From contig OMWY01000001.1 of NCBI GenBank assembly GCA_900314885.1, positions 1 through 64,000 on the forward strand: DNA of 64,000 bases. The letters run 5' to 3'. The DNA is from an uncultured Eubacteriales bacterium. GTDB taxonomy: Bacteria; Bacillota; Clostridia; Lachnospirales; Lachnospiraceae. Position numbers and translations under genes: made by a program. Every line of letters begins with the position of its first letter. Position 1 is the first letter of the stretch. Below are positions 15,933 to 23,357 of the stretch, in pieces. The notes beneath the pieces were generated by a model that saw only the letters and a list, made by a program, of their open reading frames with translations, made no database searches and was not told where the DNA came from.

Positions 15933-17225
15933 ATGAATAAGAAACAATGGTGTGTAATACTTTTAGTGGCAGTTGCGGTGGTTAGCGTAATGAGGCCGGG
16001 GACAGCGAAGGCTTCTACATTTCACGCAGGGAGAACTATACTTGATGTGCTGGATATAAAGGAGGAAGACCTTTATACGTGGCTCGTAAATCATGATGGA
16101 ACTACCGAAAACGATACGGGTAAGAAGGATAATACCGATTATTATCTTGGCAGTCTTTATGTGGGCGGTGATCACAGGGAGCCACACGGAGACACAAGAC
16201 ACGCATACGGTTACAAGGATATCAAGGGGGTCGAGGCTCTCAACTGTACCGGTTTTGTATGGCATGTAATGTACAAGGCGAGCGGGATGAAATGGCGTGA
16301 CGCGGTGAAGAAAATTCCGAACGTTACAAGCACCTACTGGGATGATTTGCTAGAGAAAAATGACGTGGAGTACTATGAATATAAGGGTACAGACGCGGTA
16401 GAGAAGGCTCTTGCCGGCGGTCATCTTGAGAAGGGCGATATATTGGCGCTTTATGGAACGGAGGATGAGCACGTCGGATTTTTCTGGGGAGACACTTCCT
16501 CAGAGAATAAATTCTGGCATTCTCTAGGAAAGAAGAACAGAATCAGTAAAATAGAGTGGTGCGGCAAATTAAAAAAGCTGCGTATATTTAAAACATACGC
16601 ATTTACGAAGCACATGGAAAGACCTTTCGCCGATAATATAAGAGAGTATTACAGGAACAGGGATACCGACAGGCTCATTTTTGTAAAATACAAGGGTGGG
16701 ACGAAGGCGGTTCTGTCTATGTACAAAAAGACAAATGAAGAAGGAAAGAGCGGTAAGTGGGAAAGGATTCTCACTACAAAGGCATACGTAGGATATCACG
16801 GGATAGACAAGAAGAAAGAAGGCGATCTGAAGACGCCGACGGGGATTTATGATATAGATCTCGCCTTCGGAATAAAACCTGATCCGGGAACGGCCGGAAT
16901 CAAGTACGTGAAGGTAAATAAATACAATTACTGGTCCGATGATGATAAGACCTATGACACTTTGGTTGATATAAGGAAATTGGACTATGAACCGTCGGAG
17001 AAGTTTTTTGAGGACAGCGAGCACCTGATAGATTACCCTGTTCAGTACGACTACGCTCTGCATATAGCTTACAATAAGGGCTACATGAAGGAATCTGCCT
17101 TATTTGTCCACGCACTGAAGGAGGGGCAGACCAGCACAGCGGGCTGTGTAGCCATGCCTCTTGCCGCTGATAAGAAGGTAGTGCAGAACACAACGAGGCA
17201 TACTAAAATAGTGATATACAGGTAA
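15933..17225 (+). CDS. Exported NlpC/P60-like plus L,D-transpeptidase (YkuD) fusion protein
   Basis: 430 residues. Signal peptide or anchor at 1-27. The first half has an NlpC/P60-like cysteine peptidase core: catalytic Cys105 in ALNCTGFVWHV and a His in DEHVGFFWG. The second half is a YkuD L,D-transpeptidase domain (about 245-430): GYHGIDKKKEGDLKTPTG, His393 in FVHALKEG, catalytic Cys405 in TSTAGCVAMP. One domain would cut, the other would join, peptidoglycan stem peptides. GGAAGG before the ATG; only 12 nt after the last importer gene, so probably in that operon, which links peptide import with wall turnover. A terminator follows. Confidence 0.85.
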   Translation: MNKKQWCVILLVAVAVVSVMRPGTAKASTFHAGRTILDVLDIKEEDLYTWLVNHDGTTENDTGKKDNTDYYLGSLYVGGDHREPHGDTRHAYGYKDIKGVEALNCTGFVWHVMYKASGMKWRDAVKKIPNVTSTYWDDLLEKNDVEYYEYKGTDAVEKALAGGHLEKGDILALYGTEDEHVGFFWGDTSSENKFWHSLGKKNRISKIEWCGKLKKLRIFKTYAFTKHMERPFADNIREYYRNRDTDRLIFVKYKGGTKAVLSMYKKTNEEGKSGKWERILTTKAYVGYHGIDKKKEGDLKTPTGIYDIDLAFGIKPDPGTAGIKYVKVNKYNYWSDDDKTYDTLVDIRKLDYEPSEKFFEDSEHLIDYPVQYDYALHIAYNKGYMKESALFVHALKEGQTSTAGCVAMPLAADKKVVQNTTRHTKIVIYR

Positions 17226-17241
17226 GCAGGCGCTGTATGAT

Positions 17242-17281
17242 GGAGCGACCTCTATTCCTGCCATATATATAAAGAAAATCT
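17242..17281 (+). repeat. Remnant similar to the 3' end of the DUF4143 ATPase gene
   Basis: About 35 bp (GCGACCTCTATTCCTGCC to AAAGAAAATC) nearly identical to 31042-31080, the last codons and 3' flank of the ATPase gene at 29850-31070. Confidence 0.55.
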
Positions 17282-17310
17282 CCGGATTACTGTCCGGAGA
17301 TTTTTTTTCG
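17277..17310 (+). terminator. Intrinsic terminator
   Basis: Perfect 10-bp stem AATCTCCGGA / TCCGGAGATT with a 6-nt loop and eight T. Ends the importer/transpeptidase operon. Confidence 0.9.
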
Positions 17311-17337
17311 AGAATATGTGAACCTTCTGTGAAACAT
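17293..17337 (+). repeat. Inverted repeat flanking the glycosyltransferase operon, left arm
   Basis: This stretch, from the terminator stem through TGTGAACCTTCTGTGAAACAT, recurs in reverse complement at 20008-20055 on the other side of the operon, with only a few differences. The GTGAACCTTCTGTGAAACAT part is also found at 22662 before the decayed second operon copy. Confidence 0.8.
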
Positions 17338-17342
17338 GAGTC

Positions 17343-17390
17343 TCTAACCAATTTTCTAACCTTCCTCTAACCTTTGGGGTGTATCTTATA
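17343..17390 (+). promoter_or_regulatory. Promoter with three direct repeats, response-regulator style
   Basis: TCTAACC occurs three times (17343, 17355, 17366), spaced 12 and 11 bp, ending where a -35 box would lie, followed by TATCTTATA (17382-17390) as the probable -10. Direct repeats at about one helical turn replacing the -35 are typical of OmpR/PhoB-type activator sites. The arrangement is conserved before the second operon copy (22686-22722), the third repeat being CTAACT there. Confidence 0.6.
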
Positions 17391-17433
17391 GGCACAAGAA
17401 GTTGATGAAATGGTTTGGAAAAGGAGGTTGCAT

Positions 17434-18498
17434 ATGAGACAGAATATTACGAAGGTTGTACTTATACCCGCATACAAGCCGGACGAGAAATTAATAGATC
17501 TGCTGAAGTCACTTAGTGACAGCGAGATAACCACTGTAGTTGTAAATGATGGAAGCGGTCCTGAATATGATCCGGTATTCAGACTCGCCGAGCTTACAAG
17601 CAAGGTCATCTGCCATGATGAGAATCGTGGCAAAGGTGCGGCGCTTAAGACAGGGATTCATTATATAGATGAAAATATCCCAAAGCCCTACGTCGTTGTC
17701 ACAGCTGACGCGGACGGCCAGCATTCTGTAACCGATATATTAAGAGTCATGGATAAGGCGGTAAATAATCCTGACAAGCTGATATTGGGATCAAGGAAAA
17801 TAGAAGGCAAGACACCGCTTCGAAGTCGGTTTGGAAATTCACTCACAAGGCTTATCTTCAGGTCGAGCACGGGAGTGAAGGTCTATGATGCGCAGACGGG
17901 ACTCAGGGCATTTTCAAGTGATAATGTACCCTTCTTAATAAATATAGAAGGAAATCGTTACGAATATGAGATGAACGTACTGCTTAACTGGACCCGGGCG
18001 AAGAAGCCTATAGAAGAAATGTGGATCGAGACAATTTACGACAAGGGAAATACAAGTTCTCATTTTCACGTGATTCGGGATTCGGTATTGATTTACGGTG
18101 AAATAATTAAATTCGCGGGAGCTTCTCTAATTAGCTTTGTTGTTGATTATTTACTCTTTTGCCTTCTGTATTTTATTACCGGGTCGCTTGAAATAACAGG
18201 AGCCTTATTTATTTCAAATGTGGCGGCAAGGGTGATGTCGGCGGTTGTAAATTATAACCTCAACCGGGTTATGGTATTTAAGAGCGACGCGTCAGTTAAG
18301 AAATCGGCTGTCCAGTACGCGATGCTCGCGACATTTATATTAATAATGAATTCGGTTGTGCTTGACCTCTACACAATGACCGGAATGCCTGCGCAGATCG
18401 CGAAAATATTAACGGAGCTAACACTCTTTATAATAAGTCTGACTGTACAGAGGAAAGTAATTTTCAGAAAAAAAGAATTGAAGGGAGCATTATCATGA
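17434..18498 (+). CDS. Glycosyltransferase family 2 fused to a GtrA-like membrane domain
   Basis: 354 residues. Start at 17434 is preceded by AAAAGGAGG; the upstream ATG at 17410 overlaps that site. Residues 1-230 are a GT2 domain of the dolichyl/polyprenyl-phosphate sugar synthase type (VVVNDGSGPEYD; DADGQHS with the DxD-like motif; LGSRKIEGKTPLRSRFGN). Residues 235-350 contain four membrane segments of GtrA type. Such proteins load a sugar onto a lipid carrier and help flip it for decoration of wall polymers. The stop overlaps the next start (ATGA), so it is coupled to the phosphodiester glycosidase gene. Confidence 0.9.
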   Translation: MRQNITKVVLIPAYKPDEKLIDLLKSLSDSEITTVVVNDGSGPEYDPVFRLAELTSKVICHDENRGKGAALKTGIHYIDENIPKPYVVVTADADGQHSVTDILRVMDKAVNNPDKLILGSRKIEGKTPLRSRFGNSLTRLIFRSSTGVKVYDAQTGLRAFSSDNVPFLINIEGNRYEYEMNVLLNWTRAKKPIEEMWIETIYDKGNTSSHFHVIRDSVLIYGEIIKFAGASLISFVVDYLLFCLLYFITGSLEITGALFISNVAARVMSAVVNYNLNRVMVFKSDASVKKSAVQYAMLATFILIMNSVVLDLYTMTGMPAQIAKILTELTLFIISLTVQRKVIFRKKELKGALS

Positions 18499-19526
18499 AG
18501 AAACATTTTTATGGAATTTTGAGTACGGTAATGGTTCTGTCGGTGACAACATACGTTCTGCTTGACACATTTATCTTGCGGAGCGTATACAGTACCGATG
18601 CAAGCGTAGACAATAGCGTAGCATTTGCCGCAGCAGCTGAAAATATGGGCAGCAGCTCGGATGATACTGAGGGTGAAGGTAGTGTCAGCGAGGATTCGAC
18701 GGGCAATGAAAGTGAGGCCGGAAGCACTTACACAGATGAAGACGGAGATGTCTACGCTGTTACGGATAATACTTCAAAAACTGAAACGGATTCATCTGAC
18801 AGCTCATACAGTGACTACAGCGATGACAATGTATCGATTTCCGTAAAGCAGTACACATACAACAATACCCAGGTTTATGTGGCGGATATCACGGTATCGA
18901 GCGCGGAATATTTAAAAACAGCTCTCGCTGAAAATACCTATGGTAAAAATGTAACGGCCGCGACCAGCACAATCGCTTCTGAAAACAATGCGGTGCTTGC
19001 GATAAATGGTGATTATTATGGTGCCCAGGAGAGCGGGTATGTAATAAGAAACGGCCAGGTTTACAGGAGCACAAGCAGCTCGGATACTGAGATTTGCTGT
19101 ATTTATGCTGATGGCACTATGAAGATAATGAATTCGTCGGAAAAGAGCGCCGAAGAGCTGGTAAATGAAGACGTATGGCAGGCATTTTCATTCGGACCGG
19201 GACTCATAGAGGATGGAGAAATTTCAGTGACTGCCGATGAAGAGGTTGGGAAAGCAATGGCGAGCAACCCTCGTACCGCAATCGGAATGATAAGCGCAAA
19301 TCACTATGTATTTGTAGTATCAGACGGAAGGACGAGCGAGAGTGAAGGATTATCACTTTCGGAGCTTGCTGAATTCATGCAGAGTCTTGGTGTAACTGAG
19401 GCCTATAACCTTGATGGTGGTGGTTCGTCTACGATGTATTATCAGGGTACGGTAATAAATAAGCCGACCACCGACGGCAGGACCATAAGAGAAAGAAGTG
19501 TAAGTGACATAGTATATGTAGGGTGA
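18495..19526 (+). CDS. Phosphodiester glycosidase (NAGPA domain) family exoprotein
   Basis: 343 residues. One N-terminal membrane anchor (about 7-27), a Ser/Asp/Glu-rich linker (40-115), then the NAGPA catalytic domain: AINGDYYGAQESGYVIRNG, NPRTAIGMISANHYVFVVSD, and NLDGGGSSTMYYQG near the end. The family removes sugar from phosphodiester-linked glycans; in Firmicutes it is usually surface-exposed and associated with wall glycopolymers. The direct coupling to a GT2/GtrA protein supports a role in trimming or remodelling the polymer that the partner decorates. Confidence 0.88.
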   Translation: MKKHFYGILSTVMVLSVTTYVLLDTFILRSVYSTDASVDNSVAFAAAAENMGSSSDDTEGEGSVSEDSTGNESEAGSTYTDEDGDVYAVTDNTSKTETDSSDSSYSDYSDDNVSISVKQYTYNNTQVYVADITVSSAEYLKTALAENTYGKNVTAATSTIASENNAVLAINGDYYGAQESGYVIRNGQVYRSTSSSDTEICCIYADGTMKIMNSSEKSAEELVNEDVWQAFSFGPGLIEDGEISVTADEEVGKAMASNPRTAIGMISANHYVFVVSDGRTSESEGLSLSELAEFMQSLGVTEAYNLDGGGSSTMYYQGTVINKPTTDGRTIRERSVSDIVYVG

Positions 19527-19581
19527 TTTATATAGTAATAGCACTTTGATTGAAGTGTTTTGAATTTGGAGGATTAAACAT

Positions 19582-19953
19582 ATGAAAATAAGAAACAGAT
19601 TTTTAACTTACCTTGGTATTACAGCTTTTTTCGCGGCATTCGGGATGATTTATGAATATTTCAGCTTCGGGGTATTTTCACCCTTTATGGCCTTTGGATT
19701 CATGATACCATTAGTACTTGGCGTTCTACCATCGTTTGTTATCTGGAGGATCGGGAAGGAGGCTTCCAGCACATCCGTCCATGAGCTCTACATGGGCGGG
19801 GTGATAATGCTAACCTTTGGAAGTATTGTGAGAGGAGTTGTTGAAATATACGGCACAACGAACGGAAAGCTCATCATTTACCCGATTCTTGGCCTAGCTA
19901 TGATACTTGAGACGCTTGTCATGAATCATTACGGAAAGAAAAGATTAAGGTAA
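19582..19953 (+). CDS. Small integral membrane protein, 123 aa
   Basis: Four predicted membrane helices over nearly the whole length (for example FLTYLGITAFFAAFGMIYEY and PLVLGVLPSFVIWR), short polar tails, no catalytic motif. TTGGAGGATTAAACAT gives a strong ribosome site. It lies 55 nt after the phosphodiester glycosidase gene, so is probably the third gene of that operon. It is absent from the decayed second copy. Function unknown. Confidence 0.7.
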   Translation: MKIRNRFLTYLGITAFFAAFGMIYEYFSFGVFSPFMAFGFMIPLVLGVLPSFVIWRIGKEASSTSVHELYMGGVIMLTFGSIVRGVVEIYGTTNGKLIIYPILGLAMILETLVMNHYGKKRLR

Positions 19954-20007
19954 ATCCGGATGCTAATTCTATGAAGGAACGCTTAATCAATATCTGTTGC
20001 AATGATT

Positions 20008-20055
20008 ATGTTTCACAGAAGGTTCACATATTCTCGAAAAAAAGAAATCTCCGGA
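20008..20055 (-). repeat. Inverted repeat flanking the glycosyltransferase operon, right arm
   Basis: Reverse complement of 17293-17337 (ATGTTTCACAGAAGGTTCAC onward, ending in the ATCTCCGGAC stem sequence). It fuses directly to the truncated ATPase remnant that follows. Confidence 0.8.
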
Positions 20056-20222
20056 CTGTAATATATCATCAGAAATATGCCTCTCAAAATACATAACAGT
20101 CACTCCTTTTTATGCTAATTTGATACTCTATTGATATATTAGCATATTTCCTCAATTCTTTCAAGAGGCAAAAATTATTCGGACGGTAATACAGCACCGT
20201 GGTAAAGTGTGGACTGTAACGT
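20050..20222 (-). pseudogene. Truncated 5' end of a DUF4143 ATPase gene
   Basis: Reverse complement of this stretch matches 29733-29894, the promoter, inverted-repeat operator (TATGCTAAT / ATTAGCATA, here 20111-20146) and first codons of the intact ATPase gene. Translation from 20094 downward reads MYFERHISDDILQSG, identical to the first 15 residues of the intact protein, and then breaks into the terminator repeat. Confidence 0.8.
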
Positions 20223-20289
20223 TCACAAAATTGAGTTACAGAGCAGATTTACTCTTGACGAATTCTCTTATTTGCTATATACTATAGTC

Positions 20290-20376
20290 AAAGGACACCA
20301 TCAACAGATGGTTATGCCCTCAGGTAAAGCCAAAAATGACCGACCTATTGTGAGGGGGGCGGTCATTTTTTTGACT
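20290..20376 (+). ncRNA. Antisense RNA (antitoxin) of the left type I locus
   Basis: A promoter TTGACG (20255-20260), 17-bp spacer, TATACT (20278-20283) points toward the toxin gene. The predicted transcript of about 85 nt starts near 20290, contains a hairpin around ACCATCAACAGATGGT, and ends at the stem AAAAATGACCG / CGGTCATTTTT (20332-20370), which lies across the 3' end of the toxin gene. The ends are inferred from promoter and terminator. Confidence 0.6.
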
Positions 20377-20467
20377 TCAAGGACTCGACCAGACCACGCA
20401 GAGCGTATCCGGCTTGAAAAACGGCTATTGAATAACCGATTAGTTCAATAAAATCCATAATAGTCAT
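20363..20467 (-). CDS. Type I toxin peptide (holin-like/TxpA-Fst-like), left copy
   Basis: 34 residues: MTIMDFIELIGYS, a hydrophobic core, then YALRGLVESLKSKK. A single membrane-spanning segment with a charged tail is the standard form of small membrane toxins of type I systems in Firmicutes. AAGGGAAGGAGGGAG gives an exceptionally strong ribosome site. Its promoter is TTGACT/TATTAT on the reverse strand (20640-20612), giving a 5' leader of about 140 nt rich in hairpins. The stop codon lies in the terminator stem shared with the convergent antisense RNA. It differs from the right copy at five positions, all conservative or in the loop. Confidence 0.65.
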   Translation of the reverse strand: MTIMDFIELIGYSIAVFQAGYALRGLVESLKSKK

Positions 20468-20706
20468 TTATTCTCCCTCCTTCCCTTTACCTGAAGAGCC
20501 GGCATATTAAAGTTGGAGGGCAGAACCCTCCAATAGATATATTAGAGGGCATAACCACCTTCATCGTTGATGATGTCCAGGCATGAGATACAGAAGCATC
20601 TCACGCTTAATATAATACCAATTTAATCTGTATAAGTCAATAGATAACTTTCGCATTACGAAAGTTATCTATCTTTTTTTAATGTATGTAAATGTTAAAA
20701 TATTGC

Positions 20707-20735
20707 TTGACATACTACGCCTGACGTGCTATACT
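20707..20735 (+). promoter_or_regulatory. Promoter of the HAAS/DUF4097-padR operon
   Basis: TTGACA, 17-bp spacer, TATACT, about 35 nt before the start codon. Confidence 0.8.
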
Positions 20736-20773
20736 GCGTGTAGATTAAACCTCAACCTTGAAAGGAGCCTACT

Positions 20774-21823
20774 ATGGACGAGATAAACGAGTACCTTGAT
20801 AAAGTTTTTTCTGTCTTCCCTGTAAATGAGAAGACCCTGACAGCTAAAGCCGAGCTCGGTCAGATGATGGAAGACAAGTACGATGACCTCATTTCCGAAG
20901 GAAAGACCCATACCGAAGCCATCAAAGAAACTATAGATGAATTCGGTGACCCTGACGAATTAAAGAGCATGTTTGAGGAAGCCGCAGGCGAAAATGATGG
21001 CGATTCCGAAACAGAGAGGGCAAGTGCGCCTGTTGCGCCGATACCGGTCGGTACTCACGGCTTCCCCGCATTCTCACGAATCTCTATTGCAACTGCTGCT
21101 GATATCAAGATTAAGACCGGCGAACGATACGATGTAATCTGCGACGGCTTCAAGTATTCGCCGGAGGTGAGCGTTGAAAATGGCACCCTCACCATTCACG
21201 GTGGCAAGGGAGACCATAAGTCAGCTCTCGGCTTTTCTTTCTTATTTATAAAGGTTAATGTATTTGAAGTAAATAAGTCAGGCGAAATAACCGTAACGGT
21301 ACCGGTCGGAACCAGGCTTTCAGATATCAGTCTCTCTACCGGAAACTGTGACATCAAGATCTCCCATATTAATGCGGAAAATGTATCTCTTAAAACTCTT
21401 GCCGGAGATATAAAATTACGTAAGTCTCAGATTGATAACCTGAATATCAGCGTTACCGCCGGAGATATCAGCTTTAAGAATTTTGAATCATCAAGAACAA
21501 ATATCAACGCTGTTTCGGGAGATGTTAAGGGTGAAAATATTGTTGCCGATACATTTAAAATGAGCACTGTATCCGGAGACTCGCTCCTTTCCTTCGCAAA
21601 TTATAAGAGGTTGGATATCAGCGCAACTTCCGGAGATATAAAGCTCTCCACCACGCAGAATATCTGGCAGTCAGACATACAGGTAAGCACCATCTCAGGT
21701 GACATTAACGTAGGCGGCAGAAAAATGCTCCGCGAATATATCCAGGATGGGACCGATGGTTCAAGTATCAGCTTAAGAACCGTCAGCGGAGACTGCACCC
21801 TTGACTATGAAGAAAGCGAGTGA
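20774..21823 (+). CDS. HAAS/DUF4097-type protein
   Basis: 349 residues. The N-terminal 70 residues are a HAAS-like helical domain (MDEINEYLDKVFSVF, then HTEAIKETIDEFGDPDELK), which in this family meets PadR-type regulators. Residues 95-349 are a DUF4097 beta-helix with recurring SG-D-I turns (TAGDISF, VSGDVKG, TSGDIKL, ISGDINV, VSGDCTL). No clear membrane segment is visible, which is unusual because most relatives place one between the two parts. GAAAGGAG precedes the ATG. The padR gene overlaps its end, so the two act together, probably as sensor or scaffold plus regulator. Confidence 0.8.
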   Translation: MDEINEYLDKVFSVFPVNEKTLTAKAELGQMMEDKYDDLISEGKTHTEAIKETIDEFGDPDELKSMFEEAAGENDGDSETERASAPVAPIPVGTHGFPAFSRISIATAADIKIKTGERYDVICDGFKYSPEVSVENGTLTIHGGKGDHKSALGFSFLFIKVNVFEVNKSGEITVTVPVGTRLSDISLSTGNCDIKISHINAENVSLKTLAGDIKLRKSQIDNLNISVTAGDISFKNFESSRTNINAVSGDVKGENIVADTFKMSTVSGDSLLSFANYKRLDISATSGDIKLSTTQNIWQSDIQVSTISGDINVGGRKMLREYIQDGTDGSSISLRTVSGDCTLDYEESE

Positions 21824-21828
21824 CGCGT

Positions 21829-22155
21829 ATGGCTGAAATATCAAGTTCGATTATTCGGGGATATATAGACATAATGATTTTATTTATCCTTAAAGATGGC
21901 GACTCCTACGCCTATGAGATCGGTAAGAGAATTAATGAAATTACCGAACAGAAATATATAATAAAAGAAACCACGCTGTATTCCGCCTTTACGCGCATGG
22001 AGAAAAATCATTTCGCCGATCCATACATAAAATATTCCGACAGCGGAAAGAAGCGTACCTACTACTCCATAACTCCCGCCGGTCGCGAGTGGTATGAGAC
22101 TAAGTGCGAAGAGTGGAACCTTACAAAGGATATCATCGACAGATTCACACATTAG
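21829..22155 (+). CDS. PadR family transcriptional regulator
   Basis: 108 residues. Begins MAEISSSIIRGYIDIMILFI, the standard PadR opening; a GTG at 21820 overlapping the previous stop is an alternative start. The winged helix includes IIKETTLYSAFTRMEKNHF and the wing YYSITPAGREWYE. PadR proteins usually repress their own operon and neighbours in response to ligand or membrane stress. Placed after rather than before its HAAS partner, the reverse of the common order. Confidence 0.88.
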   Translation: MAEISSSIIRGYIDIMILFILKDGDSYAYEIGKRINEITEQKYIIKETTLYSAFTRMEKNHFADPYIKYSDSGKKRTYYSITPAGREWYETKCEEWNLTKDIIDRFTH

Positions 22156-22161
22156 TTAAAG

Positions 22162-22193
22162 AAATCTCCGGACAATAATACGGAGATTTTACA
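22162..22193 (+). terminator. Intrinsic terminator of the padR operon
   Basis: 9-bp stem AAATCTCCG / CGGAGATTT with a 10-nt loop. The T-run is short because the stem supplies most T residues. Confidence 0.75.
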
Positions 22194-22242
22194 TACGTTT
22201 GAAAAAAAGATGGAATAACTTTCGCGTTACGAAAGTTATCTA

Positions 22243-22271
22243 TTGACTTATACAGATAAAATTGGTATTAT
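22243..22271 (+). promoter_or_regulatory. Promoter of the right toxin gene with upstream palindrome
   Basis: TTGACT, 17-bp spacer, TATTAT. A 10-bp palindrome (22215-22239) ends 4 bp before the -35 and could be a protein-binding site. The mRNA leader then carries hairpins such as CCTCCAATA / TATTGGAGG. Confidence 0.7.
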
Positions 22272-22415
22272 ATTAAGCGTTAGATACTTCCGTATCTCAT
22301 AATTGGACATCATCAACGATGAAGGTGGTTATGCCCTCCAATATATCTATTGGAGGGTTCTGCCCTCCGACTTTAATATGCCGGCTATTCAGGTAAAGGG
22401 AAGGAGGGAGAATAA

Positions 22416-22520
22416 ATGACTGTTATGGATTTTATAGAGTTAGTTGGTTACTCACTAGCCGTTTTTCAGGCCGGATACGCTCTGTGTGGTCTGGTCGAGT
22501 CCTTGAAGTCAAAAAAATGA
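22416..22520 (+). CDS. Type I toxin peptide (holin-like/TxpA-Fst-like), right copy
   Basis: 34 residues: MTVMDFIELVGYS, hydrophobic middle AVFQAGYALCG, tail LVESLKSKK. AAAGGGAAGGAGGGAG lies just upstream. The TGA stop is inside the terminator stem 22506-22558, and the antisense RNA gene converges from the right. This is the gene order of type I systems such as the par locus of pAD1 or txpA/ratA, in which a membrane-damaging peptide is silenced by an antisense RNA overlapping its 3' end. The family label is from size, composition and locus structure. Confidence 0.7.
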   Translation: MTVMDFIELVGYSLAVFQAGYALCGLVESLKSKK

Positions 22521-22558
22521 CCGCCCCCTCGCAAAGGTATGCGGTCATTTTTTGACTT
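22506..22558 (+). terminator. Bidirectional terminator shared by toxin mRNA and antisense RNA
   Basis: Long stem AAGTCAAAAAAATGACCGC / GCGGTCATTTTTTGACTT with a 16-nt loop. It gives a T-run in both directions, so it ends both convergent transcripts. Confidence 0.8.
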
Positions 22559-22595
22559 AGCCTGAGGGCATAACCATCTGTTGATGGTGTCCTTT
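22506..22595 (-). ncRNA. Antisense RNA (antitoxin) of the right type I locus
   Basis: Reverse-strand promoter TTGACG (22630-22625), 17-bp spacer, TATACT (22607-22602). Predicted RNA of about 90 nt runs through an ACCATCAACAGATGGT hairpin and GTTATGCCCTC, and ends at the shared terminator, overlapping the last codons of the toxin. The same GGTTATGCCCTC string also occurs in the toxin mRNA leader. Confidence 0.65.
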
Positions 22596-22801
22596 GTTTA
22601 TAGTATATAATAAACAAGAGAATTCGTCAAGAGTAAATCTGCTATGTCCATCAATTTTGTGAACCTTCTGTGAAACATGGGTCTCTAACCGAATTTCTAA
22701 CCTTCCTCTAACTTTTTGGGTGTATCTTATAGGCACAAGAAGTTGACAGGTTGGACTAGATAGTCGTATCACTTCGTGACACGACAAGGGAGGTAACGCT
22801 T

Positions 22802-23357
22802 ATGAGACAGAATATTACGAAGGTTGTGCTAATACCTGCATACAAGCCGGACGAGAAATTAATAGACCTGCTGAAGTCACTTAGTGACAGCGAGATAACC
22901 ACAGTAGTTGTGAATGACGGGAGCGGTCTTAAATATGATCCCGTATTCAGACTAGCTGAGCTTACTAGCAAGGTTATCTGCCATGATGAGAATCGCAGTA
23001 AGGGAGCAGCTCTTAAGACAGGGCTTCGTTATATAGACGAAAATATCCCAAAGCCCTACGTAGTTGTCACAGCTGATGCGGACGGCCAGAGTGATATCGG
23101 CGGTTGTAAATTATAATCTCAACAGGGTTATGGTATTTAAGAGCGACGCGTCCGTTAAAAAATCGGCAACCCAGTACGCGATGCTTGCGACATTTATATT
23201 AGTAATGAATTCGGTTGTGCTTGACCTGTATACGATGACCGGAATGCCTGCGCAGATCGCGAAAATATTAACGGAGCTTACACTCTTTATAATAAGCCTG
23301 ACTGTACAGAGGAAATTGATTTTCAGAAAAAAAGAATTGAAGGGAGCATTATCATGA
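22802..23357 (+). pseudogene. Second copy of the GT2/GtrA gene with internal deletion
   Basis: Starts MRQNITKVVLIPAYKP and is nearly identical to the gene at 17434 up to DADGQ (23090). About 510 bp are then missing relative to that gene (its 17722 to 18231), with a one-base offset that shifts the frame to an early stop at 23116. The 3' part (AVVNYNLNRVMVFKS to KKELKGALS) remains readable in another frame to 23357. The GT catalytic second half and the first membrane helices are gone, so the protein is not functional. The leader with CTAACC repeats is retained. Confidence 0.88.

Larger units (their letters stand above)
20222..20681 (-). repeat. About 0.46-kb inverted repeat carrying a type I toxin locus, left arm
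   Basis: The stretch from TTCACAAAATTGA to the palindrome and T-run at 20642-20681 recurs in reverse complement at 22201-22666, with scattered substitutions and small indels. Each arm contains a toxin gene, an antisense-RNA gene and their promoters. Confidence 0.85.
22201..22666 (+). repeat. About 0.46-kb inverted repeat carrying a type I toxin locus, right arm
   Basis: Reverse-complement partner of 20222-20681. Begins with an A-rich run and the palindrome ATAACTTTCG / CGAAAGTTAT (22215-22239) next to the toxin promoter and ends with TCAATTTTGTGAACC, where it meets the copy of the glycosyltransferase leader. Confidence 0.85.

Noticed and set aside
16569..17063. Reverse open frame of 164 codons opposite the NlpC/P60-transpeptidase gene
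   Set aside because: Antisense to a clear two-domain enzyme; no start signals.
20209..20451. Forward open frame of 80 codons across the left toxin locus
   Set aside because: It runs through promoter, antisense RNA and terminator of the type I locus and has no ribosome site.
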